Counted from the first letter of the stretch, positions 38,495-48,012 are shown. The stretch: DNA of 64,000 nt from an uncultured Bacteroidales bacterium (GCA_947166105.1 CAMVCZ010000002.1:119896-183895); one strand, 5' to 3'. Notes: generated by a model not told the origin, from the sequence alone. Program-made: numbers and translations.

Positions 38495-38774
38495 GGCTAC
38501 CCCTCCTGTTCTCGATTTCTAATAAACGATATTGTTGTTTGCAATCCTCCAACTGGTCCTTAACTTCTGAAAGTTTTTCCTCAAATTCATCGTGCTGACG
38601 TTGAAGGTCAAGATTGTGTTGTTGGTTTAACTCAATCATTTCCATTTTGTGTTGCTTGTCACTGATAAACATGGTAACACTTATGGGAATGCCAATTGTT
38701 GCTAAACAGCCTCCAATAATGCCAATCCATTCAAGAATCGTTTTTATTTTACTTTTCTTCTTCGGTTTTGCCAT
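38484..38774 (-). CDS. Small membrane-anchored coiled-coil protein, unknown function
   Basis: MAKPKKKSKIKTILEWIGIIGGCLATIGIPISVTMFISDKQHKMEMIELNQQHNLDLQRQHDEFEEKLSEVKDQLEDCK. Confidence 0.65.
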   Translation of the reverse strand: MAKPKKKSKIKTILEWIGIIGGCLATIGIPISVTMFISDKQHKMEMIELNQQHNLDLQRQHDEFEEKLSEVKDQLEDCKQQYRLLEIENRRGSHEK

Positions 38775-38793
38775 AATCAATATTCATATCAAC

Positions 38794-38827
38794 TCCCCAT
38801 CCTCGCCAATAGCAAAGACTGTAATTC
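38794..38827. repeat. Duplicate remnant of the hsdS 3' end (33/34 identical to 39491-39524)
   Basis: Minus strand encodes ...ELQSLLLARMGS*. Confidence 0.92.
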
Positions 38828-38834
38828 TGGTATA

Positions 38835-39475
38835 CTAATTATCTCTTTTTTTGATTGATTCTTTAACGGACTCCGGAAGACCTTGATATAATAAACTTAT
38901 TTCATGTGGTTCCGATACAATGATGTTTATCAAATGCATAAGCATTATAGCAGTGCCTTTGTCATCCACATCAAATTCAATATGTCCTGGATGAACTGCT
39001 TTATTTCCAACAACACGAACTACATCTAACGCTTGTTGAATGGATTTAGGCAAACCTTTCTCAACAAGAGCGCCAATGTTCTTATTGATATCCCTATCTG
39101 TTTCACCAAGTTCATTACACAATCTATCTATTGCAAGACGCAATAAAGCACATGCCGCACGAGGAGACTTGCTGTAAATAGATCCAGCCTCATTGTACAA
39201 TTGTTTTACCGACTCAGGCATATCAGGATTTGCTTCTTCAGCAACAATGTCTGGATATATATAAGCATTATCTATCCATATTGTTTTTTCTTACAATTTT
39301 GACATGTCGCAACGTGAATTGAACAATCACCATGGTTAACAATTCCTGATTTTGAAGACACCATCGTGCATCCTTGATATGATAATGAATGATAATGCAT
39401 TAAAGACAACGTCTCACAATGAGGGCATGTAAACGAATCTTTTTTGAAGTCTGGTGCAATGTAATTTTTAGTCAT
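38835..39475 (-). pseudogene. DUF4145-like protein gene split by a frameshift
   Basis: ORF 39272-39475 (MTKNYIAPDFKKDSFTCPHCETLS...CQNCKKKQYG*) and ORF 38835-39221 (MPESVKQLYNEAGSIYSKSPRAACALLRLAIDRLCNELGE). The intervening third frame reads IWIDNAYIYPDIVAEEANPD continuously into MPESV. Confidence 0.8.
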
Positions 39476-39485
39476 ATTTGTTTTT

Positions 39486-40571
39486 TTATTTCCCCATCCT
39501 CGCCAATAGCAAGGACTGTAATTCGGTTAATTTCTCGTTCTCTTGTTTATATAGTATCGTGTTGTTGTATAGTGTATTTACCTTATCTGAGAAGTCCACA
39601 TAGACTTTTCTTTCTGGTATCATCACCTCAAATGGTTCCACATTATTAATTGTTATTTGTGCTTGGGCAGAACCTGACCGCAAAGACATCGTATCGGATT
39701 CCAGCAGATGATAATACAAATAGTTTTTCATCAAAGGTTCTTTTGTTTCTATCGAAATGGCGAGATTCGACAAGAAACATTCTTTGGGAGACATGCAAAT
39801 TCTTCCCGTTCCAGCATCGCCTCTTGCAATAATAACAATTGTAGGCTCTTTCAACGTGTATTCACTAGTATATCCAGTCACTGCATAACCACTAAATATA
39901 GGATATGGAAACTTATCACTTTTAGAGTGTTTGTCTGCCATTTTCCCATACTTGAAAGTCGCAATTTCTCCCAATCTCCCCCTTCTCCACCCTTCCGGCA
40001 GATTCTCCTTGTCAATCCCATCCACAAACATCTTGCGGTAAAGCGCTTGTGCTGTGGCTTCGAGTTTCTCAATCATCTGATTATTGAGGCGAATGCGACG
40101 CGTCAGCGTCTCGTATTCCGACACGATTTCCCGCTGCCGCTCAATGCTCGGAACTGGAAGCTGCATATTGCAGAAGTCGCCCCACTCCAAACTGCCACGA
40201 ACACCACCTACTGCATAGTAGCTTGCCTCTCGGTCAAATTCTTTGCGAGAAAACCACATCATCAGATATTGAGGTAAAAGCCTAGACTTGTCAACAACCT
40301 CAAACATTGGATAGGCAGGTGACATAATAGCCTCGTCATCGTCGAACATCGCCACTGGCATCTTCCCATCGCGACTCACCTGCATCAAACTACAGGCAAA
40401 CTGTTCCCGACGGATAACCTTATAATTAGAAAGGTCTGTACCAATGACATTCGCCACAGATGGAATGAAAGCCTTGTCGATTGTGAGGCCGACAAGCTTC
40501 GTCACCTTCAACTCACTGTTGCGGACATTCACCTCTCTGATATAGTCGCCTAAACGCTGGTATTCCATCAT
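39486..40571 (-). CDS. hsdS: Type I restriction enzyme specificity subunit
   Basis: Two TRD-like halves; PSIERQREIVSEYETLTRRIRLNNQMIEKLEATAQALYRKMFV conserved region; C-term LTELQSLLLARMGK. Confidence 0.93.
   Translation of the reverse strand: MMEYQRLGDYIREVNVRNSELKVTKLVGLTIDKAFIPSVANVIGTDLSNYKVIRREQFACSLMQVSRDGKMPVAMFDDDEAIMSPAYPMFEVVDKSRLLPQYLMMWFSRKEFDREASYYAVGGVRGSLEWGDFCNMQLPVPSIERQREIVSEYETLTRRIRLNNQMIEKLEATAQALYRKMFVDGIDKENLPEGWRRGRLGEIATFKYGKMADKHSKSDKFPYPIFSGYAVTGYTSEYTLKEPTIVIIARGDAGTGRICMSPKECFLSNLAISIETKEPLMKNYLYYHLLESDTMSLRSGSAQAQITINNVEPFEVMIPERKVYVDFSDKVNTLYNNTILYKQENEKLTELQSLLLARMGK
39491..39524. repeat. hsdS 3'-end copy of the direct repeat
   Basis: tccccatcctcgccaatagcaaggactgtaattc vs 38794-38827, one mismatch. 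Confidence 0.92.
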
Positions 40572-41875
40572 TTCATGTTTTTCAGTTCATCAAAATCAAG
40601 TCCTCGCAGATAACCTCTGGTGACTTTGTTGATGGCGATCTCTTGCAAATAGCCTTGCTGCACCAGCTCCGACAAGTCCTTTCTTGCTGTCATTGAGGCA
40701 ACCGAGAATCGGGTTTGCACCTCTTTTACGGTGAGAACAAGATCGGGGTCCTCTGCAAATTGTTGTAGAATCAGCGCTTGACGTTGGTTGATATTGCCCG
40801 ATGCCATAAATGCATTGGCCGCTTTCTTTTCCTTTTGCTTCCTCTGGATATAATCGGAAAGCTGCTGGAAGGATATTTTCAACGCCCGCAGGTTGTATGC
40901 TACAAAATAGCCGATGTCGTTTTCGTCGTTCTCGCTATAGCGGAATGTCTTTTCGTAACTCTTTTTCGACTTGGCAATCACCCTAGAAATAGACATGTAT
41001 TCCGTCAGCCAGTAATTCTCTTTCAACATATACCAATAAAACAGGGCACGAGCAGTGCGACCGTTCCCGTCAACAAACGGGTGCATGTAAGCCAACATAA
41101 AATGGATGACGATACCCTTGATGATAGGATGCAGGAAAACGCGCGGATTGTCCTCGTTGAACATGTAACAAAGGGCATCCAAAAACTCAGGGATTTCCTT
41201 ATAGGTGGGAGGTGTATACACGATCTCGTTAGCGACGACGTTGGCCACAACCACTTCGTCGTTGGTCCTGAAATGGCCGGCATTATTGGGATCATCCAAT
41301 GTGTTCTCCGTCATTAGCCGATGGATATGCAGCAGGTTCTCCTCGGTCAAAGGATCGTTTCTATGTTGGGTGATATACTGAATCGTGTTGTAGTTGTTGA
41401 CGATTATCTGCTGGGATTTGTTCTGAGGCGACTTGTTCTTCCTCAACATCTCTTTGGCCACAACACGGGTTGTGGAGGCTCCTTCCATCTGACTGGAATA
41501 GATAGCTTCCTCCATTAAAGAGCTGGCCAAATAGTATTTCCTTTCTGCGCTTTGAGAATCGTTTTCAGAAGACCAAAAACTTCCAAAAAGCATATCAAAT
41601 TCATGACATAGGCGCTGTATATGGCTTGTTACACAGAGTTTTATGCCATATTTGTTCCATATCATGACACTCTGTTTCAACCTTGAAGCTTTGACGTATG
41701 ACCACAACATCTCAGGGGTAACACCATTTGGCAAAGGTTTCTTGTATTTCACCTTATCCCAATAATCATATTCCTCGTTGATTTGGTCAACGAGAAAATT
41801 GATCTCTTCACTTGTTTTCCCGAAAAGGGCATCAGAAAAAGCTCTCTTTTCTATTTTAGGTGGTAATTCCATCAT
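40568..41875 (-). CDS. Fic family protein with N-terminal inhibitory motif
   Basis: Fic motif HPFVDGNGRTAR; putative inhibitory-helix motif SSQMEG matching (S/T)xxxE(G/N); C-terminal wHTH-like region. Confidence 0.92.
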   Translation of the reverse strand: MMELPPKIEKRAFSDALFGKTSEEINFLVDQINEEYDYWDKVKYKKPLPNGVTPEMLWSYVKASRLKQSVMIWNKYGIKLCVTSHIQRLCHEFDMLFGSFWSSENDSQSAERKYYLASSLMEEAIYSSQMEGASTTRVVAKEMLRKNKSPQNKSQQIIVNNYNTIQYITQHRNDPLTEENLLHIHRLMTENTLDDPNNAGHFRTNDEVVVANVVANEIVYTPPTYKEIPEFLDALCYMFNEDNPRVFLHPIIKGIVIHFMLAYMHPFVDGNGRTARALFYWYMLKENYWLTEYMSISRVIAKSKKSYEKTFRYSENDENDIGYFVAYNLRALKISFQQLSDYIQRKQKEKKAANAFMASGNINQRQALILQQFAEDPDLVLTVKEVQTRFSVASMTARKDLSELVQQGYLQEIAINKVTRGYLRGLDFDELKNMK

Positions 41876-41899
41876 CAATCAAGTCCTTTAATCAAAGCG

Positions 41900-41907
41900 C
41901 AAAGATA
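41900..41907 (-). promoter_or_regulatory. -7 box (TATCTTTG) upstream of fic
   Basis: CAAAGATA on + strand, 25 nt upstream of 41875. Confidence 0.45.
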
Positions 41908-41954
41908 CAAATAAATTTGATAATTCTTGCTAATTCTTGCAAAATTGGCAAGTT

Positions 41955-43529
41955 TTAGTAAATTTTGTATCCTAACTTATCAAAGAGCACCTTCAACTCT
42001 TCTTTGCTTTCTTCCTCCTGTTGCAACAACTCACGCATTTCGGCTTGCAGCTCGCGCATCTTCGCGTCGAAGTCAACCTGCTCGTCACGGTTGCGGAACT
42101 CGATGTATTTGCTGGGCACGAGGCTGTAGCCTTTCTGCGCAATCTCGTCGCGTGTGGCGGAATAGCAGTATTCGGGCTCGTCGCGATAGGTCTGCTCGTG
42201 GCCTTGCTGCTGCCAGTTGTGGAAGGTGCGGACGACGGTGTCGCGCGTCTCCTGGTCCAGCTCCACGTATTTCTTTTCGAAGGGGATGCCCATCTGGCGC
42301 AGGTCCATAAAGAGCACCTCGTTCTCGCGGTCACGGTAGTGGATTTCTTGACCATTCTTCGTCGCCACGTGCGCCTTCTTATTGTTGTTCAGTATCCAGA
42401 GCGTCACGCTGATGTCGGTGGAGTAGAAGAGGTTGCGCGGCAGTATGAGGATGGCTTCCACCTTGTCGTTGTCGATAAGCTTGCGCCGTATGGCCAGCTT
42501 GGTGCCGTCGGCACTCAGGGCACCGTTGGCCAGCAAGAAACCCGCAATGCCGTTGGTGGAAAGCTTGGAAAGGATGTTGAGAATCCATCCATAGTTGGCG
42601 TTTGAGGTGGGCGGTGTGTCGTAGCCCTGCCAGCGATGGTCGTCGACCAGCTGGTTGCCTTCGCGCCAGTCTTTCTGGTTGAAGGGTGGGTTGGCCATTA
42701 TGTAGTCGGCCTTGAGGTCGCGGTGCTGGTCGTTGTGGAAGGTGTCGCCCTGTCGTATGTCGGCCGAAATGCCACGGATGGCGAGGTTCATGCGTGCCAG
42801 CTTGAAGGTGGTGTTGGTGTTCTCCTGACCGTAAACGCTGATATTTTTCTGGTTGCTGTTGTGCGCCCGAACGAATTTCACCGACTGCACAAACATACCG
42901 CCCGAGCCGCAGCAGGGGTCGTAGATCTTGCCGTCGTAAGGCTCGATGAGTTCGGCGATTAGGTTCACCACCGATTTCGGCGTATAGTATTCGCCCTTTC
43001 CCTTGCCTTCGGCGATGGCAAATTTACCAAGGAAATACTCGTACACGCGGCCTATCAGGTCGTTCTCGGCATCGCGGACGGTGTCGAGCCTGTTGATTTC
43101 GTCGAGCAGCGAGGCAAACTTGGTCTTGTCCAACCCCAGGTTGGAGTAGTAGTTGTTGGGCAACGCTCCGGCCAACTGCTTGTTTTTCTTCTCGATGTTG
43201 CTCAATGCATCGTCAATGATTTGGAAGATGTTGGGCTGCTTGGCATTCTCCATTATATATGTCCAGCGGCACTCCTCGGGCAGGTAGAAGACATTCTCGG
43301 CCGTGTAGAACTCCACGGTGTCCATGTATTCCTTCAAGTCCTGATCTATGAGTTCCTGTTTGCGTTGCTCGAAGCGGTCGCCGGCATACTTTAGGAAGAT
43401 GAGCGACAGCACGACGTGTTTGTATTCGGCAGGCTCCACGGCACCGCGCAACTTGTTGCACGACTCCCATAGGGCTGCTTCCATGCTCTTGGTGGGTTTT
43501 TGCTTGGGTTGGGCAGTTGTTTTTGGCAT
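41955..43529 (-). CDS. hsdM: Type I restriction-modification DNA methyltransferase subunit
   Basis: GEYYTPKSVVNLIAELIEPYDGKIYDPCCGSGGMFVQS and IMANPPFNQKDW; start at MPKTTAQPKQ. Confidence 0.96.
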   Translation of the reverse strand: MPKTTAQPKQKPTKSMEAALWESCNKLRGAVEPAEYKHVVLSLIFLKYAGDRFEQRKQELIDQDLKEYMDTVEFYTAENVFYLPEECRWTYIMENAKQPNIFQIIDDALSNIEKKNKQLAGALPNNYYSNLGLDKTKFASLLDEINRLDTVRDAENDLIGRVYEYFLGKFAIAEGKGKGEYYTPKSVVNLIAELIEPYDGKIYDPCCGSGGMFVQSVKFVRAHNSNQKNISVYGQENTNTTFKLARMNLAIRGISADIRQGDTFHNDQHRDLKADYIMANPPFNQKDWREGNQLVDDHRWQGYDTPPTSNANYGWILNILSKLSTNGIAGFLLANGALSADGTKLAIRRKLIDNDKVEAILILPRNLFYSTDISVTLWILNNNKKAHVATKNGQEIHYRDRENEVLFMDLRQMGIPFEKKYVELDQETRDTVVRTFHNWQQQGHEQTYRDEPEYCYSATRDEIAQKGYSLVPSKYIEFRNRDEQVDFDAKMRELQAEMRELLQQEEESKEELKVLFDKLGYKIY

Positions 43530-43554
43530 AAGAATTTTAATAATCTCGAGGTTA

Positions 43555-43562
43555 CAAAAATA
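43555..43562 (-). promoter_or_regulatory. -7 box (TATTTTTG) for hsdM
   Basis: CAAAAATA on + strand, 26 nt upstream of ATG 43529. Confidence 0.5.
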
Positions 43563-43595
43563 CGAAATTATTTTTGATTGGCAAAATATTTCAAA

Positions 43596-43628
43596 AAAAC
43601 TCCCCGAAGCATTGCTCCAGGGAGTTTT
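43596..43628 (-). terminator. Terminator downstream of the C25 protease gene
   Basis: AAAACTCCC...GGGAGTTTT with a minus-strand T run (TTTTTTT). Confidence 0.75.
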
Positions 43629-43652
43629 CAAACCTGTTGACAAGGGTGTCGT

Positions 43653-45944
43653 TTATTCTTTTATAAACTTCATCGTCTTAACGCCGCTCTCGCTCTTCAC
43701 AGTGACAAAATACACGCCTTCGCTGAGGTTTTCAACGTTGAGGGTGGTCAAGCCACGGGCGGCGGTGTGGTGCATCGTCTGGCCAAGGCTGTTGACGACA
43801 ACGATGTCGCAGTCCTCTTCGGGCAGGTTGAGGCTGAACTGGCCGTGGTTCGGATTAGGGTAGATGTTCAGGTTGTTTGTCTTGTTTTCCGTTGTGGCAG
43901 TGAGGTCGAGGGTCAGGGTTTGCGGCCATGCGTCGCAGCCGGTGACAATGAGTTTCATGCCGTCTGAAATCACAACTGATTCATCGACGACAATGGTGGC
44001 ATTGCCAAGTTCGTCGGTGTAAGCCACACCGAGTAGCTCCTCACCGTCGAAGAGGCTGCAACGGAAGTTCTTCAGGCCCTCGCCGTTTTCGTTGGTTACC
44101 TTGACCTCCATTGAGGTCATGCCTTCGAGGATTTCAGTGGGGTAGTTCACATTGGGTGTGAAAGGCTCGTCGTGCCACGGGCTGACGGCCACGTCGCCCA
44201 TCATGTTCAGGTCATAGAAGTTCCAGCGCAGGGCACCTTCTTCCCACTGGCCGGGAGCATTGACCCACGGCGCGGTCATAATTTTGCCTTCTCTCAACGC
44301 CATGCCGCCGTAGGGGATGCGGTCGTTGTAGTAGGCATCTTCCGTTTCGCGGGCAAGGTGGATGGCGGGACCTTCCGTCTGGCCTTCGTTGAACCAACCG
44401 TAGCGAGAGTTGCCGAAGGTGGCCACAGCGAAGTTGCTGATTTTGGTCATGCGCTCAAGGATGCAGTCGCTGCTGAAGTCGCCGCAAATGCAGCCTGAAG
44501 TGTGGAAGAAGGTATAGTTGTGAACCACGCCGTTCACACCGCTGAATTTGTTGTCGGTGATGTCGCTGTTGGTCCAGCCGGCCACATAGTTGGTGTTGGC
44601 GTGTCCGTCGTGGTGGACATATTGCGTGCCTTGGTTGATGGCGTTGCGCAGTTTGGTGCCGCTCCAGTTGCCTTCTTCTTCGTAAAGGCGGTTAAACTCG
44701 TAATACTCAGGGATTCCCGTGGTGGTGTAGCCGTTGTCGTCGCGGGTGCCGATGAGCAGTTCAAGGTATTGGCTGCCGTTGCTTTCGGGATCGTCGAAGA
44801 GGTGTTCGCCAGCCATGATGACCTTGCGGAATTCGCCCAAAACAGGGTCGGTCTGATAGGTCATGGCTTTGTGGAGCATGTTGTTGAGTTCGTTTTGGTT
44901 GCTGAAACACATACGCCCGATGCCGATTTCAGGGAGCAGGTCGTCTTCGCCGATTTCGCCCCAGCGGTTGTCGTTGTCGTCGTTCCAAGTGCCGTCTAAG
45001 GCGGCATAATACAGGTCGGCGGGGATGTCGTAGTCCTCATAGCCGCTGCCGCTGTCTGCAAAGCAATAAAGGCCGCGATAGGGGATGGCTGGCACGTCGC
45101 CGGCGAGGTTCACCATCATAATGCCGGCGTTTTCGTATTCTTGGATGATGAAGTTGCGCAGTTTCTCGGGATTGTCCCGACCTTCCATTGTGCTGATAAT
45201 ATCCTCAAAAGCAACGATTTTCGTGCGAAGGCCACGCTCCTCATAGAATTTTTCATACTCGCCAAATGCGCTGACATACTGCTGGTTGGTGACCACGAGC
45301 AAGTCGTAGCCGCCCACGCTACGACCCTTGCTGTCGTAATTCTGCAACATCTCAGGGTTTTGGGCGAGGCGCATGGCGCGAGTGGCATTGCCATTGTTGA
45401 GCCACACTTGGCGTGTTTGGTCGCTCTTTGATGCTTCCGTCGTGATTCTAACAGTGGCTTTCGTCGCATACATCACTTGACCCGTTGCGGGAATGTACTG
45501 CACGGGCGTAAATGCGCTGAAAGCGAAGCCAATGCCATTCATAAAGTGTGTGCTGAGTTTACCGTAGGCTTGGGCGGGGTAGACGCTCTTCGAGGCATAA
45601 AGGGCTTCGTCCTTCACAAACTGATGGCGCACGGGATTGGAGTAGGTGAGGGCCGTCTGGTAAGGATAGAGGTTGTGGCTACCTTCCATCGTCTGGAAAT
45701 CAGAAAGTTCCACTTCGATGGCGACGGCTTCCGTGCCTTGTGGCAGCATCAGACTGACACTTTGCCAAGGCAACGAGGGTTGACCTACAAGGGCGCTTTG
45801 CATACAATTCTTGAACTGGATTTGGTCATAACCTTGGATTTGGCTGACATTCGGTTGACTGAAATGATAGGTCTTTTCGATGGTCTGTGCAGAAGCGAAC
45901 AGGCTGACCATCAGGATTGAACCGATAATAAAAGTTTTTTTCAT
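43653..45944 (-). CDS. C25 (gingipain-type) cysteine protease with T9SS C-terminal domain
   Basis: His motif YVHHDGHANTNYV and Cys motif FFHTSGCICGDF; CTD NNLNIYPNPNHGQFSLNLPEE...LSEGVYFVTVKSESGVKTMKFIKE. Confidence 0.92.
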   Translation of the reverse strand: MKKTFIIGSILMVSLFASAQTIEKTYHFSQPNVSQIQGYDQIQFKNCMQSALVGQPSLPWQSVSLMLPQGTEAVAIEVELSDFQTMEGSHNLYPYQTALTYSNPVRHQFVKDEALYASKSVYPAQAYGKLSTHFMNGIGFAFSAFTPVQYIPATGQVMYATKATVRITTEASKSDQTRQVWLNNGNATRAMRLAQNPEMLQNYDSKGRSVGGYDLLVVTNQQYVSAFGEYEKFYEERGLRTKIVAFEDIISTMEGRDNPEKLRNFIIQEYENAGIMMVNLAGDVPAIPYRGLYCFADSGSGYEDYDIPADLYYAALDGTWNDDNDNRWGEIGEDDLLPEIGIGRMCFSNQNELNNMLHKAMTYQTDPVLGEFRKVIMAGEHLFDDPESNGSQYLELLIGTRDDNGYTTTGIPEYYEFNRLYEEEGNWSGTKLRNAINQGTQYVHHDGHANTNYVAGWTNSDITDNKFSGVNGVVHNYTFFHTSGCICGDFSSDCILERMTKISNFAVATFGNSRYGWFNEGQTEGPAIHLARETEDAYYNDRIPYGGMALREGKIMTAPWVNAPGQWEEGALRWNFYDLNMMGDVAVSPWHDEPFTPNVNYPTEILEGMTSMEVKVTNENGEGLKNFRCSLFDGEELLGVAYTDELGNATIVVDESVVISDGMKLIVTGCDAWPQTLTLDLTATTENKTNNLNIYPNPNHGQFSLNLPEEDCDIVVVNSLGQTMHHTAARGLTTLNVENLSEGVYFVTVKSESGVKTMKFIKE

Positions 45945-45979
45945 AGAAATTGAAATATTAGATGTTTACTATTAGGGTG

Positions 45980-45987
45980 CAAAAATA
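45980..45987 (-). promoter_or_regulatory. -7 box (TATTTTTG) for the C25 protease
   Basis: CAAAAATA on + strand upstream of 45944. Confidence 0.45.
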
Positions 45988-46030
45988 CACATAATCATAA
46001 CATTTTTACTTGATTTGTTGAAAAATGATG

Positions 46031-46038
46031 TAGTTTTG
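46031..46038 (+). promoter_or_regulatory. -7 box (TAGTTTTG) for the S41 peptidase
   Basis: Matches TAnnTTTG upstream of ATG 46129. Confidence 0.4.
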
Positions 46039-46128
46039 CCAACGAAAATAGCTTTCAAGAATATTTTTTGCATTGGCTGTAACTTTTTTCCCATCTCCGT
46101 ATTACGGGTATTACAAATCTATCAAATT

Positions 46129-47682
46129 ATGCAAAACTACAAAACCATTTCAATGTTTTTGCTGCTGATTTCGAGCAGTTTAACCCTGTTAGCTCAGGAA
46201 GATGCCTACAACACCTTGACCAATTCCAAAGTGGAAAACAGCGAACTCTATCGCGACGGGAACGCCTACCAGCGTGATTTTCTGCTCTTTGCAGACATGT
46301 TGGAAAACACGCATCCAATCTTTGCCGAAACCGGAAGAAGGCATTACGACATGGACAGCCTGACACGCATGGGCTACCAGTATCTTGCTGGTTGTGAGAG
46401 CGATGACCAATTGAAGCAGTATCTGCAATCCATCCTTTCGCCGCTCAACGACGGCCACTCGAAAGTGTCGATGAGCTTCGATGGCAAGATTTGTCCATTC
46501 GCATTGTTTGCCGACGGCGACACCGCTTTTTATTTGACAACCATCACAAAGGAATTTTCCGCCGAGTTGGGGCATCGTGTCACTGCCATCAACGGCAAGC
46601 CTACCCGCGAAGTCATTGAGAGCTTCCGCCCCTTGATGAGCTGGGACAACGACAACCACTTCATTGCCAGCGTGAACAATTACATGCAGTTGAAAACGGC
46701 TTGGGACTACAACCCTTACCGCCGCCCCGACGACATGCTCGAGTTTCAGTTCGATGACGGCAACACGGTTCTGCTGCCTGCGGTCGGACAAGAGGAACTT
46801 AGTGAAGATGAAATTGAATGGTTCTATACCCCAAAAAGCAATGTTCCTTTCAAAAAGAGCAGCAAGTACTTCAGTTACAACATCATGCCGGAGAAACAGC
46901 TTTGCTACATGCGCTTTTCACAGTGCGTAGACCGAAACACGCTTCGGATGATGGAAATGTTTGGGCAGTCGCATGGGATGACCGAAGAGCAGTTGGCGCA
47001 AGTCCCTGATTTTGGCGAATTTCTGCAAGAAATGTTTTCGGAAATGCGTCGGCAAGGCGTGAAAACCTTGATGGTCGATGTGCGCTACAATGGTGGCGGC
47101 AACAGCATGTTGTGCGACCAGTTGCTTTCGTGGCTGAAACCCGTTGATGAAATGCGCGAGACCTCAAGCCTCATTCGCGTCTCGAAGTTGTGGGAAACCC
47201 AATATCCCGATTTGGCGAAGGATTATAAGGAAAAGTTCCAAAAGAATGGCATGACCTATCGCTTGGGCGAATTGTTTGACCCTGACTTTGGGGATGAAGG
47301 GAATGAGATGGAAAAGAAGTTGACTGAAATGTTTGTGATGAACCAAAGCCGCGACAGCCTTTTCACGGGCGAGGTTCTTTTCATGTTGGGCAAAGAAACT
47401 TTCAGCAGTGCCGGCTTGTTGATTACTTCTGCCATTGACAATGGGATTGGCACCATCATCGGGGAGAACAGCACCTTTGCGCCAAGCCATTATGGCGACA
47501 TTCTTTATTGGGAACTGCCCAACACCCACACCCAAGGCATCATCAGCCACAAGATCTTCGTCCGCCCCGACGCTTCCAAGCCCTACGAGATCGCCATCAT
47601 TCCCGACATCCCCCTGCCCGAGACTTGGGAAGACTACCGCGACGGCATTGACCCTTGCTGGAAGTGGGTGATGGAGAGGTAA
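46129..47682 (+). CDS. S41 family peptidase, secreted
   Basis: MQNYKTISMFLLLISSSLTLLAQ signal peptide; VKTLMVDVRYNGGGNSMLC; Ser motif KETFSSAGLLITSAI. Confidence 0.85.
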   Translation: MQNYKTISMFLLLISSSLTLLAQEDAYNTLTNSKVENSELYRDGNAYQRDFLLFADMLENTHPIFAETGRRHYDMDSLTRMGYQYLAGCESDDQLKQYLQSILSPLNDGHSKVSMSFDGKICPFALFADGDTAFYLTTITKEFSAELGHRVTAINGKPTREVIESFRPLMSWDNDNHFIASVNNYMQLKTAWDYNPYRRPDDMLEFQFDDGNTVLLPAVGQEELSEDEIEWFYTPKSNVPFKKSSKYFSYNIMPEKQLCYMRFSQCVDRNTLRMMEMFGQSHGMTEEQLAQVPDFGEFLQEMFSEMRRQGVKTLMVDVRYNGGGNSMLCDQLLSWLKPVDEMRETSSLIRVSKLWETQYPDLAKDYKEKFQKNGMTYRLGELFDPDFGDEGNEMEKKLTEMFVMNQSRDSLFTGEVLFMLGKETFSSAGLLITSAIDNGIGTIIGENSTFAPSHYGDILYWELPNTHTQGIISHKIFVRPDASKPYEIAIIPDIPLPETWEDYRDGIDPCWKWVMER

Positions 47683-47690
47683 AGTATAAG

Positions 47691-48002
47691 CTATTGCAAT
47701 TCATCAGCTTGGGATTTCGGCTCGCTTCGAGTGTCCCATACGGCAACAATTTCAATCGTTTGCTCCTCGATGAAATACACTAATTTGTTCAGCCGGTTCA
47801 CGACAATGCTTCTGTATAGTACGGGTGTGCCTTCTAACAAAGGTTCAACCATTCCAAGATTGGGATACTGTTTGAGCAATTTGGCAGTATGTTTGATTTC
47901 GTCCAAAAAGCGTTTTTTCGATTTGGAACCGAATTCTTTTCGGATGTAGGTGGCTGTCTTTACTAAAGCCTCTGATGCCGCTGGAGACCAAACGATTTTC
48001 AT
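47691..48002 (-). CDS. RelE/ParE-type toxin
   Basis: MKIVWSPAASEALVKTATYIRKEFGSKSKKRFLDEIKHTAKLLKQYPNLGMVEPLL...YRSIVVNRLNKLVYFIEEQTIEIVAVWDTR. Confidence 0.88.
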   Translation of the reverse strand: MKIVWSPAASEALVKTATYIRKEFGSKSKKRFLDEIKHTAKLLKQYPNLGMVEPLLEGTPVLYRSIVVNRLNKLVYFIEEQTIEIVAVWDTRSEPKSQADELQ

Positions 48003-48012
48003 AACGCAACGA

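Noticed and set aside
39285-39296. Programmed -1 ribosomal frameshift on A AAA AAC in the DUF4145-like gene
   Set aside because: The heptamer is not in the right phase relative to the zero frame (AAG AAA AAA CAA); slippage, mutation or assembly error is simpler.
42021-42605. 194-aa plus-strand ORF opposite hsdM
   Set aside because: Shadow ORF of hsdM.
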